Source of the DNA: Allokutzneria sp. A3M-2-11 16
GTDB taxonomy: Bacteria > Actinomycetota > Actinomycetes > Mycobacteriales > Pseudonocardiaceae
Reading direction: 5' to 3'
Assembly (NCBI RefSeq): GCF_024213555.1
Contig: NZ_JANAVO010000011.1
Location: 62,001-126,000 of the forward strand
Length of the DNA: 64,000 nucleotides
Both the position numbers and the translations under genes were made by a program. The first letter of the stretch is position 1, and each line of letters begins with the position of its first letter. Under the pieces are notes generated by a model that saw only the letters and a program-made list of their open reading frames with translations, ran no database searches and was not told where the DNA came from. Below are positions 1 to 7,905 of the stretch, piece by piece.

Positions 1-809
1 CCGACGAGGGCGCGGCCCGGCTCGATGATCAGGTCGGGGCGGTCGGGGAAGTGCCGGTCCAGCGCGCGTTCGACGGCCGCCGCGTACTCGGTGAGCGCGG
101 GCACTTCTTCGGTGTAGGTCGAAGGAAAACCGCCGCCGAGGTTGACCAGGTGCACCGGGACGCCCGCCGCGGCGACCTGCGCGGCGCGGGCGATGCCCAG
201 CTCCCACGCGGACGGGTCGACGTGCTGCGAGCCGACGTGGAAGGACACGCCGCGCACGTCCAGTCCGCGCTCCCCCGCGTCACGGAGCAGCTCGATCGCC
301 ATCTCCGGGGCGCAGCCGAACTTCCTGCCGAAGGGCGTGCGCGCGCCGTCCGCCTCGACCAGCACGCGGCAGAACACCGAGGCGCCGGGCGCGTGCTCGG
401 CGAGGTGCGCGACGTCCTGGGCGCTGTCGAGCACGAAGAGCCGGACTCCGCGCGCGTACGCGTAGGCGATGTCGGCGGCCTTCTTGATGGTGTTGCCGTA
501 GGAGATCGTCTCCGGCGCGGCGCCCTGGGCGAGGCACAGGTCGATCTCGCCGGTGCTGGCGACGTCGAAGCACGCGCCGAGCCCGACGAGCAGCCGGACC
601 ACGTCGGGGTGCGGGTTCGCCTTGACGGCGTAGAAGATCCGCGCGTCCGGCATGGCGGCGCGCAGCCTCCGGTAGTTGTGCTCGACCACGTCGAGGTCGA
701 GCACGAGGCAGGGGGTCGGCGGGCGGTGGGTGTCCAGGAAACGCCTGATGCGGGCACTGGGGTGGTTCGTCGTCTCCGCAGCTACCGCGGTGGCAAGGCT
801 CTCGGACAT
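1..809 (-). CDS. Fold-type III PLP-dependent decarboxylase (ornithine/diaminopimelate decarboxylase family), 3' end outside window
   Basis: The reading frame opens with ATG at 809 and runs off the left edge, giving about 269 of the usual ~400 residues. The product is an alanine-racemase-fold decarboxylase. The PLP-lysine motif FYAVKANPHP is near residue 60, FHVGSQ near 175, the glycine-rich phosphate loop NLGGGFP near 210 and EPGRALVG at the cut end. In this family these motifs bind PLP for decarboxylation of ornithine, lysine or meso-diaminopimelate. The short N-terminus and the LVLDLDVVEHNYRRL entry look more like eukaryotic-type ornithine decarboxylases than LysA, but the specificity residues lie beyond the window. 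A weak AGCGGA precedes the start. The family assignment is firm; the exact substrate is not. Confidence 0.88.
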   Translation of the reverse strand, partial: MSESLATAVAAETTNHPSARIRRFLDTHRPPTPCLVLDLDVVEHNYRRLRAAMPDARIFYAVKANPHPDVVRLLVGLGACFDVASTGEIDLCLAQGAAPETISYGNTIKKAADIAYAYARGVRLFVLDSAQDVAHLAEHAPGASVFCRVLVEADGARTPFGRKFGCAPEMAIELLRDAGERGLDVRGVSFHVGSQHVDPSAWELGIARAAQVAAAGVPVHLVNLGGGFPSTYTEEVPALTEYAAAVERALDRHFPDRPDLIIEPGRALV

Positions 810-822
810 TCCGCTTGTTGAT

Positions 823-851
823 CTCCCGTCACTCGCCGCACCCGACGGGAG
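823..851. terminator. 8-bp inverted repeat between the XRE gene and the decarboxylase
   Basis: CTCCCGTC (823-830) and GACGGGAG (844-851) form a perfect 8-bp stem with a 13-nt loop, 20 nt past the stop of the XRE gene and just upstream of the decarboxylase ATG. It could be a weak terminator for the regulator or a 5' UTR hairpin of the decarboxylase. There is no U tract. Confidence 0.35.
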
Positions 852-871
852 CGCCGCCGGAGAACTTTAGG

Positions 872-1684
872 TCATGGTGCGCCCGGGAACCGAGTCGCGG
901 TGCCCCGCCGGGGAAGTGATCTCTCCCACGGGGTGTTCGCCTGAGTCGGTAGGTAGATCACCAGGCGCTGGTCCTCGGTGCCGGGCAGGGCGAGGTTCTC
1001 GTAGGCCAGCCGCAGCTCACCCCACAGCTCGTCCCCCGTCCACGACGGGAGGACCCCGGCCGCGGCGTACCTGCGGCTGAACTCCGCGCCCGCCGTGATC
1101 GACAGCTCCTCGGCGAGGGCGGCGGCGTGGTGGTCGGCGAGGTCCGCGGCCGCTCGCAGTGCCGCGGCGTGGGTGTCGGCGACGCGGTCCCACTCCGGGA
1201 AGGCCGTGTGCGCCCTGGGGTCGGTGAACACGAACCGCGCGAGGTTGGGGTACTCGGCGTCGAGGAGGCCGATCGCGGCGGCCAGCTCCCCGAAGCCGTC
1301 GCTCCACGCCAGCAGATCGCCCTGCGCGTCGGCGACGAACGCCAGCTCCAGTTGGTCGAGCAGCGCGCGCACGGTGGGACGCACCTCCCGCTCCGGCGGC
1401 GTGGACTGCGTGCACACCGCCCCGTCCGCGATCTTGGCGAGGCGGTGCAGGTGCACGCGCTCGTCCGGCGCGAGGCGGAGCGCGTCGGCGAGCGCGCCCA
1501 GCACCTGCCCGGAGGGCCTGCGGTCGCTGCCGCGCTCCAATCGGGTCAGGTACTCCACGCTGATGCTCGCCAGCTCGGCCAGCTCCGACCGGCGCAGACC
1601 CGGAGTGCGGCGCGGTCCCGGCTCGGCGGGCGCCGTCGCCTCCCGCCTAGCCCTCAGGAAGGTCCCCAGCGCATTCTCGGCCAC
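872..1684 (-). CDS. XRE-family transcriptional regulator with MmyB-like ligand-binding domain
   Basis: A DNA-binding regulator of about 270 residues. The N-terminal ~80 residues form a Cro/CI-type helix-turn-helix (FLRARREA, LRRSELAELASISVEYLTRL, ERG), with the typical 'TPGLRRSELA' and 'Y(L/Y)xRLERG' signatures of the actinobacterial family. The rest matches the MmyB-like ligand-binding (PAS-like) domain: LLDQLELAFVADAQGDLLAW followed by NLARFVFTDP and a C-terminal W-x2-L segment. GTG at 1684 is preferred because the HTH begins directly after it; an ATG 26 codons upstream would add a low-complexity extension lying inside the repeat region. The ligand and target genes are unknown. Members of this family often regulate the divergent neighbour, here an aldo/keto reductase at 1927. 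Confidence 0.85.
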   Translation of the reverse strand: MAENALGTFLRARREATAPAEPGPRRTPGLRRSELAELASISVEYLTRLERGSDRRPSGQVLGALADALRLAPDERVHLHRLAKIADGAVCTQSTPPEREVRPTVRALLDQLELAFVADAQGDLLAWSDGFGELAAAIGLLDAEYPNLARFVFTDPRAHTAFPEWDRVADTHAAALRAAADLADHHAAALAEELSITAGAEFSRRYAAAGVLPSWTGDELWGELRLAYENLALPGTEDQRLVIYLPTQANTPWERSLPRRGTATRFPGAP

Positions 1685-1721
1685 ACCCCCGAGTCTAGAA
1701 GCGCCCCACGACACCCCGCCC

Positions 1722-1857
1722 CAATGACTCATTCGTTCCGTTGAACGTGCTGAATGAGTCATTCGGTGCGTTGAGCCCCCTCAATGACTCATTCAGCACG
1801 TTAGGTCCCTGAACGGGTCGTTGGGGGCGTTGAGGTCCCCGAACGACCCGTTCAGGG
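1722..1857. repeat. Array of GAAyGrsyCrTTC palindromes between divergent genes
   Basis: Five related near-palindromes occur in 136 bp: AATGACTCATT at 1723, GAATGAGTCATTC at 1752, AATGACTCATTCA at 1783, GAACGGGTCGTT at 1811 and GAACGACCCGTTCAGGG at 1841. The same word recurs at 32408-32434 and 42389-42431. The array lies between the XRE gene and the aldo/keto reductase, so it may be operator DNA, but because it is repeated elsewhere a dispersed intergenic repeat is as likely. Confidence 0.7.
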
Positions 1858-1926
1858 CATAACGGTGGGGATGGGGGTCCCTGGGAGGGCCTCCCTTGGG
1901 GAAGGGCGGAGGCGGAGGGTGGGGGT

Positions 1927-2880
1927 ATGCGTTATCGACTGTTCGGCCGGACCGGCCTGCGCGTGTCCGAATTCGTTCTCGGCACGATGACCTTCGAGGA
2001 CCCGGAGCAGACCAGGAAGACGATCGAGGCGTTCGCGGACGCGGGCGGCAACTTCCTCGACACCGCGTCGGCCTACGGGGAGAGCGAGAGCCTGCTCGGC
2101 GCGGCGATCCAGGAGCGCGACCGCTTCGTGATCGGGACGAAGTACACGTTGTCCCGCGACGCGGCCGACCCCAACGGCGCGGGCAACCACCGCAAGAACC
2201 TGCGGCTGTCCCTCGAACGGAGTCTGCGACGGCTGCGCACGGACTACGTCGACGTGTACTGGGTGCACATCTGGGACCGCCACACGCCGCTGGAGGAGAC
2301 GATGCGCGCGCTGGACGACGCGGTCCGCGCGGGCAAGATCCTTTACGTCGGGATCTCTGACGCGCCCGCCTGGGTGGTGAGCCGGGCGAACACGCTCGCG
2401 GAGTGGCGCGACTGGACCCCGTTCGCGGGTCTTCAAGTGCCCTACAACCTCGTGCGGCGCGACGTGGAACGCGAACTGCTGCCGATGGCGGAGGCACTCG
2501 GGCTGAGCGTCACCGCGTGGGGTCCGCTCGCCGCGGGCCTGCTCTCCGGCGGAGCGTCCCGCCGCGTCGACCCGGCGAAGCTCTCCCCGCGCGAGCGCGC
2601 CGCGGCCGACGCGGTCCGCTCTGCCGCAGCGGAACTGGGCGCGACGCCGTCCCAGGTGGCGCTCGCGTGGATCAGGCAGAAGTCGCCCGTGGTGCTGCCC
2701 CTCGTCGGCGCGCGCAACGCCGAGCAGATCGCGGAGAACGTCGTCAGCGTCGTGCTGCCCGACGAGGTGATGCGGCGGCTGGACTCCGCGGTGGAGTTCG
2801 AACGCGGCTTCCCCGCCGACTTCATCGCGGAGTGCGAGACGAGCCCCTTCGTCTTCGGCGCCGTCGCGGGGAAGCTCTAG
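1927..2880 (+). CDS. Aldo/keto reductase
   Basis: A 317-residue NAD(P)H-dependent oxidoreductase of the AKR superfamily, an (alpha/beta)8 barrel of normal length. The catalytic tetrad is visible: Asp45 and Tyr50 in NFLDTASAYGESES, Lys72 in VIGTKYTLS, and His114 in DVYWVHIWD. The C-terminal part carries the cofactor-binding segment (SQVALAWIRQK, PLVGARNAEQI). A strong ribosome-binding site, GGAGGGTGGGGGT, precedes ATG 1927. Its stop codon at 2878-2880 overlaps the stop of the convergent last eCIS gene (2877-2879), so the two share the bases CTAG. The substrate cannot be read from sequence. The closest general class is the YajO/Tas-type 'general stress' aldo/keto reductases. Confidence 0.92.
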   Translation: MRYRLFGRTGLRVSEFVLGTMTFEDPEQTRKTIEAFADAGGNFLDTASAYGESESLLGAAIQERDRFVIGTKYTLSRDAADPNGAGNHRKNLRLSLERSLRRLRTDYVDVYWVHIWDRHTPLEETMRALDDAVRAGKILYVGISDAPAWVVSRANTLAEWRDWTPFAGLQVPYNLVRRDVERELLPMAEALGLSVTAWGPLAAGLLSGGASRRVDPAKLSPRERAAADAVRSAAAELGATPSQVALAWIRQKSPVVLPLVGARNAEQIAENVVSVVLPDEVMRRLDSAVEFERGFPADFIAECETSPFVFGAVAGKL

Positions 2881-4334
2881 ATCCAGTCGGCGGTGTCCCC
2901 GAAGACCTTCAGCGCCCGGTTGACGAAGGTCTCCTTGTCGCCCTGCTTGGGCTGTGCGCCCATCCACGAGAAGCTCGTGCCAGAACGGTCACCGCGCTTG
3001 CCCTTCATGAAGGCGGCGGAGAACAGGAACGCGTACTCGGGCCGGGCGGCTTCCTTCGGGTCCCCCTTGATCGCGTCCACCGCGGCCTGGCAGCGGTCCG
3101 CGGCCGCCGTGTCACCCTCGGCGCGGTACTGCTCGGCGGCTCGTTCCAGGACGGCGATCGTCTGGTGGTAGTTGCCGCGACCGGTGACCTGGAGGGGGCC
3201 GCGACCGCGGAAGGCCCAGCTCTTGCCGTCGGGGTTGATCTCGGCGCGCACCGCTCGGCTCGGCGGGTACATCCGCTCGAAGTAGCTGGTGTCGGTGCCG
3301 AGCTTCGTGGGGTCGTCCTCGAACGTCTGGTTGGTGAGCTGGGCTTCGGTGAACCTGCTGAACGCCCATGCCTCGATCAGCGTGTTCGCCACGAACAGCG
3401 CCCTCGCCTCGATCGTGTCGATCTTCAAGAGCGTGAACGCCTCGTTCATCTTGTCGAGGTAGCCGAGGACCTTGGTGGTCACGTCGGACTCGCTCATGGA
3501 CTTCGGCGCGTTGCCGACCGCCTTCTGCTTCCACTGCGGGTCGATCTGGGTGAGCTGGTGCTCGGTCACCGGCGGGGGCAGGTCCGGGACGTCCACACCG
3601 CTCTCCTCGACCCAGCCCCTCGGCTTCGCGAGGTCGGGCAGGGTGCGCAGCGGCAGGAACCCGTTCTCCGGCGGCCCGACGAGCACTCTTCGCCCCGGCG
3701 GCAGGAGGAACGTGTGCTTGCCCCCGGCTTCCGGCTTCGACAGCACGGCCGCGGCGGACACGACGATCGTGCCGACCCTGGTTCCGGCGTGCTTGCGGGC
3801 GGCGGTGGGTCGGCTGGACGGGGTCAGCGGATCGATCCCCTTCTTGACCGCCTGGTAGCTGCCGGGTTCCTTGCCTCCGTACGCCGCGCCCCAGGACGGC
3901 GCGACCTGACGTGCCACCACCGGCGCCTGGGACGCGATGTGACCGCACGCGGCGCCGTGAGCCACCGCGTCCGCCTGGCTCTCGCTCGCGTGGTGCTCGG
4001 CGCCGACCATCAGGTCCGAGGACGGGAGGGCGCCGCGCTGCTGGATCACGTGCGTCAGTTCGTGCGCCAGCAGGCGGTCCCCGTCCACGGAGCCCGGCCG
4101 GTACCGGCCGGGGGCGAACGCGATGTGGTTGCCCACGGTGTAGGCGTTCGCCCCCACAGCTCCGGTGGAATCCGCGGCCTGCTGGTCGGTGTGCACGCGA
4201 ACCTGGCTGAAATCCTTGCCCAGCCGCGATTCCATCACTTGCCGGGCCGAGTCCTCCAGCGGCAGGCCCGGCGTCCGCAGGACATCGTGGACGATCCGCG
4301 GAGCCCTCGTCACGTGTTCGCGGTCGCCGGACAC
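2877..4334 (-). CDS. DUF4157 (eCIS core domain) - SH3-like - GH19 chitinase/lysozyme-like protein; candidate eCIS cargo
   Basis: 485 residues in three parts. Residues ~20-130 form a DUF4157 domain, the metalloprotease-like domain associated with eCIS-linked proteins, with HELTHVIQQ at 91-99 and the typical RVHTD at 46-50. Residues ~185-250 look like a bacterial SH3 fold (VVSAAAVLSKPEAG, RVLVGPPENGFLPLR). Residues ~260-485 resemble phage-type GH19 chitinases/lysozymes: Glu321 (IEAWAFSRF) and Glu330 (TEAQL) fit the two catalytic acids, and FRGRGPLQVTGRGNY (375-389) is the family's substrate-cleft signature. It probably cleaves peptidoglycan or chitin and may be loaded into the particle; loading is inferred from DUF4157. 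GTG 4334 begins 1 nt after the upstream stop; GTG 4313 is an alternative start. Confidence 0.85.
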   Translation of the reverse strand: MSGDREHVTRAPRIVHDVLRTPGLPLEDSARQVMESRLGKDFSQVRVHTDQQAADSTGAVGANAYTVGNHIAFAPGRYRPGSVDGDRLLAHELTHVIQQRGALPSSDLMVGAEHHASESQADAVAHGAACGHIASQAPVVARQVAPSWGAAYGGKEPGSYQAVKKGIDPLTPSSRPTAARKHAGTRVGTIVVSAAAVLSKPEAGGKHTFLLPPGRRVLVGPPENGFLPLRTLPDLAKPRGWVEESGVDVPDLPPPVTEHQLTQIDPQWKQKAVGNAPKSMSESDVTTKVLGYLDKMNEAFTLLKIDTIEARALFVANTLIEAWAFSRFTEAQLTNQTFEDDPTKLGTDTSYFERMYPPSRAVRAEINPDGKSWAFRGRGPLQVTGRGNYHQTIAVLERAAEQYRAEGDTAAADRCQAAVDAIKGDPKEAARPEYAFLFSAAFMKGKRGDRSGTSFSWMGAQPKQGDKETFVNRALKVFGDTADWI

Positions 4335-4335
4335 G

Positions 4336-5751
4336 TCACGAACCCGGCTGCTTGCGGGTGCGCTTCGCGGACTCCTCGACCGGAGCGGGCGGGACCGGCA
4401 CGGACTGCGCGGGGAACTGGTTGCGGAGGTCCAGCGGGGCGCCGGAGGTGTTGGGCACGAAAGCGAGCGGCGCGTAGTAGCAGGGGACGCCGTGCGGCTC
4501 GACGAAAGCCGGACCACCAGTCGCGTCCCGCGGCCACTGGACGTCGCCGAGCAGCGTGCGCGCCGGGATGAGCCAGTAGTCGCCGAACGAGTAGGCGCCG
4601 CCCTTCTCGAACATGATCCGGATGCCGTCCTCCAGATCGATCCACACGTCCTCGACCAACTCGATCGCGTTGTCCTTCGCCAGGTACGGCCCCGAAGTGC
4701 CGTCCTCCGGCTTCTTCTCCGGGCGCTGGTCCCACCGCCGAAGGTACGGGTGCAGCGTCGCGCGGGTCGGCCGCGGCGGACCGCTGAGCGTGACCCACTG
4801 GCGCTCGGCGTCGATGTCCTCGACGCGGAGCAGCGACTCGGACTGGCCGCGAACCGCGGACGCGTCGTCGACGAACTCGACCCAGTCACCGACGTCGAGG
4901 TCCAGCTTGTGATCCCGGCCCGCGGCGGCGAGGCGGACCTTCTGGCCCGAGACGGCGGCGACGGGGAACACGACCGAGCCGTTCTCCCGGGACCAGGTGA
5001 AGGTGGCCTTGGTGTCGCCATTCGCCGTGCCGCTCTTGTGGATCTCCACTCGGTACAGCTGGTTCTCCAAGCCGCGGTAGCGCGCGTCCGGCGCCGCGTT
5101 GCACGGGCTTTCCTTGGCATCAGCCGGAGTCTTCGCGCTGACCTTCAGCCGTGCGGTGAGCTTGTCCTCCTCCGCGCGCCACTTGTCCCACACCTCCTGG
5201 ACCTTGGCCCGGGTCGGGTCCTGCAGCTCGGAGAAGATCTGGCCGGGCACCCGGTCGATGGCGTGCACCTGCCAGCTCACCTTGCCGCGCACGGCGGTGT
5301 CCGGGGCGAAGTCGCCGAGCGCGACCTCACGCAGAGCGGGGTCCTGCACGGAGGTCAGCATCCGCTCCCAGACCTTCAGGTACACCAGGTACGCCTTGTC
5401 GGAGGGCGGCAGTTCCCTGGAGTCGACGACCTGGTCGAGGTAGCGCTCCGGCTGCTCCCAGAAGTCGACGTCCGTCTCGTTCTCCGCGGGAACGCCGTTG
5501 ACGTAGTACCGGCCGCGCCCGATCTGGACCTTGCCGCGCGCGGTCGCGTCCAGCGTGATCTCGAAGCCCAGGTCGGCCACCGGGCCCGCGTGCTGCCCGA
5601 CCACGTCGGTGACGAACATGCGCAGCAGGTGCTGCTGGATCGCGGCCTGCTCGTTGAGGTCGGCGTCCAGGGTGACCCGCCCCTGCTGGGCCAGCACCCC
5701 GGAGTAGTGCTTACTGCGGTCGAAGCTCGCCCGCGAGAAATCTCCGTGCAT
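4336..5751 (-). CDS. DUF6519-domain eCIS structural protein
   Basis: 471 residues beginning MHGDFSRASFDRSKHYSGVL. The N-terminus, with VTLDADLNEQAAIQQHLLR, is the signature of the DUF6519 family found next to phage-like baseplate genes in actinobacterial injection-system loci. The remainder is beta-rich, with VGDWVEFVDD and RVEDIDAERQWVTLSG segments suggesting small barrel domains. There is no signal peptide or membrane segment, as expected for an internal particle component. It lies 12 nt downstream of the tail protein at 5764 and 1 nt before the DUF4157-GH19 gene. Its place in the particle is unknown; baseplate periphery or fibre attachment fits the gene order. The family assignment is good, the molecular role is inference. 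Confidence 0.75.
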   Translation of the reverse strand: MHGDFSRASFDRSKHYSGVLAQQGRVTLDADLNEQAAIQQHLLRMFVTDVVGQHAGPVADLGFEITLDATARGKVQIGRGRYYVNGVPAENETDVDFWEQPERYLDQVVDSRELPPSDKAYLVYLKVWERMLTSVQDPALREVALGDFAPDTAVRGKVSWQVHAIDRVPGQIFSELQDPTRAKVQEVWDKWRAEEDKLTARLKVSAKTPADAKESPCNAAPDARYRGLENQLYRVEIHKSGTANGDTKATFTWSRENGSVVFPVAAVSGQKVRLAAAGRDHKLDLDVGDWVEFVDDASAVRGQSESLLRVEDIDAERQWVTLSGPPRPTRATLHPYLRRWDQRPEKKPEDGTSGPYLAKDNAIELVEDVWIDLEDGIRIMFEKGGAYSFGDYWLIPARTLLGDVQWPRDATGGPAFVEPHGVPCYYAPLAFVPNTSGAPLDLRNQFPAQSVPVPPAPVEESAKRTRKQPGS

Positions 5752-5763
5752 GGCAAAGTCCCC

Positions 5764-7905
5764 CTAGGAAACGAAGAAGAGCCCGGCGTCGCAGCCGGCC
5801 GGTGTGAACTCGTCGATCCGGGCGCGCAGGTTGTCCTCGCGCTGCGGCTGGAACAGGTCGTGGAACGCGCCCATCTCGGAGCCGTCGTCGGCGCCGCGGC
5901 GGACCTCCTCGGAGCAGTCGAGCGCCAGCTGCGCGTAGCCCGGCTGGCCGTAGCGCAGGCTGGTGAACCGGGGCCGCAGCCTGCCGACGTCACCATCCTT
6001 TGTGGACTCCGGCTCGCACTCGTGCCGTCGCGGGGTGCGCGAGCCGGGCTCGACCCAGCTGAACCGGACGCAGCCGTCCATCCGGCGCGCCACGCACACC
6101 TCGCCGAGCAGGATGCTGTTGTCCACCAAGCCGATCTGGTGGGTGCGCAGTCGTCCGACCACAGTGGACCGTGCGGCGCTGAATACCGCGTGCGCGTGGC
6201 AGTCCTGCGGGCCGGTGAGCGCGTCCAGGTCCTCGCCGGTGGCGTCGAGCACGCTGTCGGACAGGAAGATCGGCGAGGGCTCCGCGGTGACTTCGTTCTG
6301 GGTGACCCGGATCGTGCCGAGGATGCTGTGCCCGATCTCGGTGCACGCGGTGGTGTCCACGAGTTCGAGGCTGGGCTCCTCCTCGAAGGCGGGCTCGCAG
6401 TGCTGGTCCAACGACCAGCCGGGCACCAGCGTGCAGTGCCGGATCTGCACTCTGCCAAGCCATCCGGTCACCCACACGCTGCGCCCGGTGATCACGAGCC
6501 CGTCGAGCACCACCTCGGGCTTGGCGCAGCAGTCGGCGTCGTCGGGCTCGCACTCCGGCCCGATGATCCTCAGCGCGTCAGGACGGTTGCTGTACCAGTC
6601 GAGCAGCCGGAGAACGGGTCGCTTCCCTTGGGCGGCACGGAGAACCAGGCGCTCCCCCGGGCGCACGTCGAGATCGATCTGCTCCTGGTAGGCGCCGTTG
6701 TCGCGGATCTCGATGACGGCGTGCGGGTGCTTCTCGCGCTCCTGGCGCCATTCGTTGACGGCGTCCATGATCCGCTCATGGCCCTCGTCGCCACCCACGT
6801 AGTAGGGCTCCGCGTCCTCGTCGCCGCTCAGGTCGCGGTAGTACTCGCCCCCACCGATGTCCGCGGAGAAGCCGTGGTGGTAGGTCACCCAGACCCCGGA
6901 GTCCGGCGGGCGCCCGCCGAAGACGAACCTGCCCAGCTCGGGGTCGACGGCGACCTGTCCCGGCTGCGGTCGATAGCCGCCCCCGCTGAGGTTCGCGGGC
7001 ACGATCGCGCTCAGTGGCACCGGTTCTTCCTGGTCACCGCGCCAGATGCAGAGGCTCTTGCCTTCGCCGTAGTAGTCCGCCGTGCGCTCTTCGAACGCGC
7101 GCCTACGGATGAACGCCGGAACATTGTCCTCGGCGGCAATGTGCAAAGTGGATGGTTCTGGTACGGGCTTGGTGATCAACGGGATTTCGTTGCCCAGAAT
7201 GGAGAACGTGTAGGTCGCGCTCTTGCGCTCCTCGCAGTTCGCCGGTGCTTTGGTCACCGAGTACGGGCGCAGTCGCCACAGGAACACGCCGACGTTGGGA
7301 ATGTTCGTGCGGCCCTGCCGCCGTCGTGAGGACGCACGCGAGACCTCGACGGTGTGGCTCAGTTCGTCGAAGGGGCCGGACAGCCCGGCATGCAGCGTTC
7401 TGCCGCCGGAGAGCCGGTCCAGCGCGTCACCGTGCCGCAGGTCCACCAGTCCTCCCCTGCGGCGGCGAACCGCGTTCATCCCGGCGTCGGTGCCGTAGAG
7501 CCGCACGGGCTGGGTTCGGCCCAGCAGGCGGTAGAACTCCACCGCGCGGGCGGGCCAGGCCGCCACGTCGAGCGCGAGTTGTTCCAGCAGCGCGAGGCTT
7601 CCCTTGCGGCGGCGGTTGGCGATCGTGTTCGCGATGTCCCGGCGCGGCGCCAGCGCGGAGATCAGCCCCGGCGGGCCCTCCTCGCCCGGTCCCTCCAGCG
7701 GGCGGTAGCCGACCAGATCGCCGATGTAGGGCGCGATCCAGTCCTGGCAGGTCTCGACGAACCAGTTCGCGTAGAGCTGGTCCAGGTCCGCCCCGACCAG
7801 CCGGGCCTGCTCCTCGATCACCCCGAGCAGTTCCCGCAACGGGTAGCCGCGTTCGGAGTCCTTCACGCGGTGGACCGCGGGAAGCAGCTCGTACAGGTCC
7901 TTCAT
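5764..7905 (-). CDS. Phage tail-like protein with N-terminal baseplate segment and C-terminal beta-helix (candidate fibre)
   Basis: 713 residues starting MKDLYELLPAVHRVKDSERG at ATG 7905, which overlaps the TGA of the upstream baseplate gene. The N-terminal ~100 residues (DLDQLYANWFVETCQDWIAP, YIGDLVGYRPL) resemble the P2 gpI / phage tail protein family that docks to the baseplate wedge. From about residue 400 the chain has short repeating strands rich in V/I/L with turn glycines (VVLDGLVITG, IRHCTLVPG, EIGHSILGTIRV, FLSDSVLDATG, GLVDNSILLGEV), the pattern of a right-handed parallel beta-helix. That fold is common in tail fibres and tailspikes, so this is the best candidate here for a receptor- or surface-contacting protein. 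No enzymatic motif is evident. Confidence 0.72.
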   Translation of the reverse strand: MKDLYELLPAVHRVKDSERGYPLRELLGVIEEQARLVGADLDQLYANWFVETCQDWIAPYIGDLVGYRPLEGPGEEGPPGLISALAPRRDIANTIANRRRKGSLALLEQLALDVAAWPARAVEFYRLLGRTQPVRLYGTDAGMNAVRRRRGGLVDLRHGDALDRLSGGRTLHAGLSGPFDELSHTVEVSRASSRRRQGRTNIPNVGVFLWRLRPYSVTKAPANCEERKSATYTFSILGNEIPLITKPVPEPSTLHIAAEDNVPAFIRRRAFEERTADYYGEGKSLCIWRGDQEEPVPLSAIVPANLSGGGYRPQPGQVAVDPELGRFVFGGRPPDSGVWVTYHHGFSADIGGGEYYRDLSGDEDAEPYYVGGDEGHERIMDAVNEWRQEREKHPHAVIEIRDNGAYQEQIDLDVRPGERLVLRAAQGKRPVLRLLDWYSNRPDALRIIGPECEPDDADCCAKPEVVLDGLVITGRSVWVTGWLGRVQIRHCTLVPGWSLDQHCEPAFEEEPSLELVDTTACTEIGHSILGTIRVTQNEVTAEPSPIFLSDSVLDATGEDLDALTGPQDCHAHAVFSAARSTVVGRLRTHQIGLVDNSILLGEVCVARRMDGCVRFSWVEPGSRTPRRHECEPESTKDGDVGRLRPRFTSLRYGQPGYAQLALDCSEEVRRGADDGSEMGAFHDLFQPQREDNLRARIDEFTPAGCDAGLFFVS

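Noticed and set aside
4165-7329. Plus-strand open frame of over 1000 codons opposite the tail and DUF6519 genes
   Set aside because: It is a shadow of the minus-strand genes; no motif or start signal supports it.
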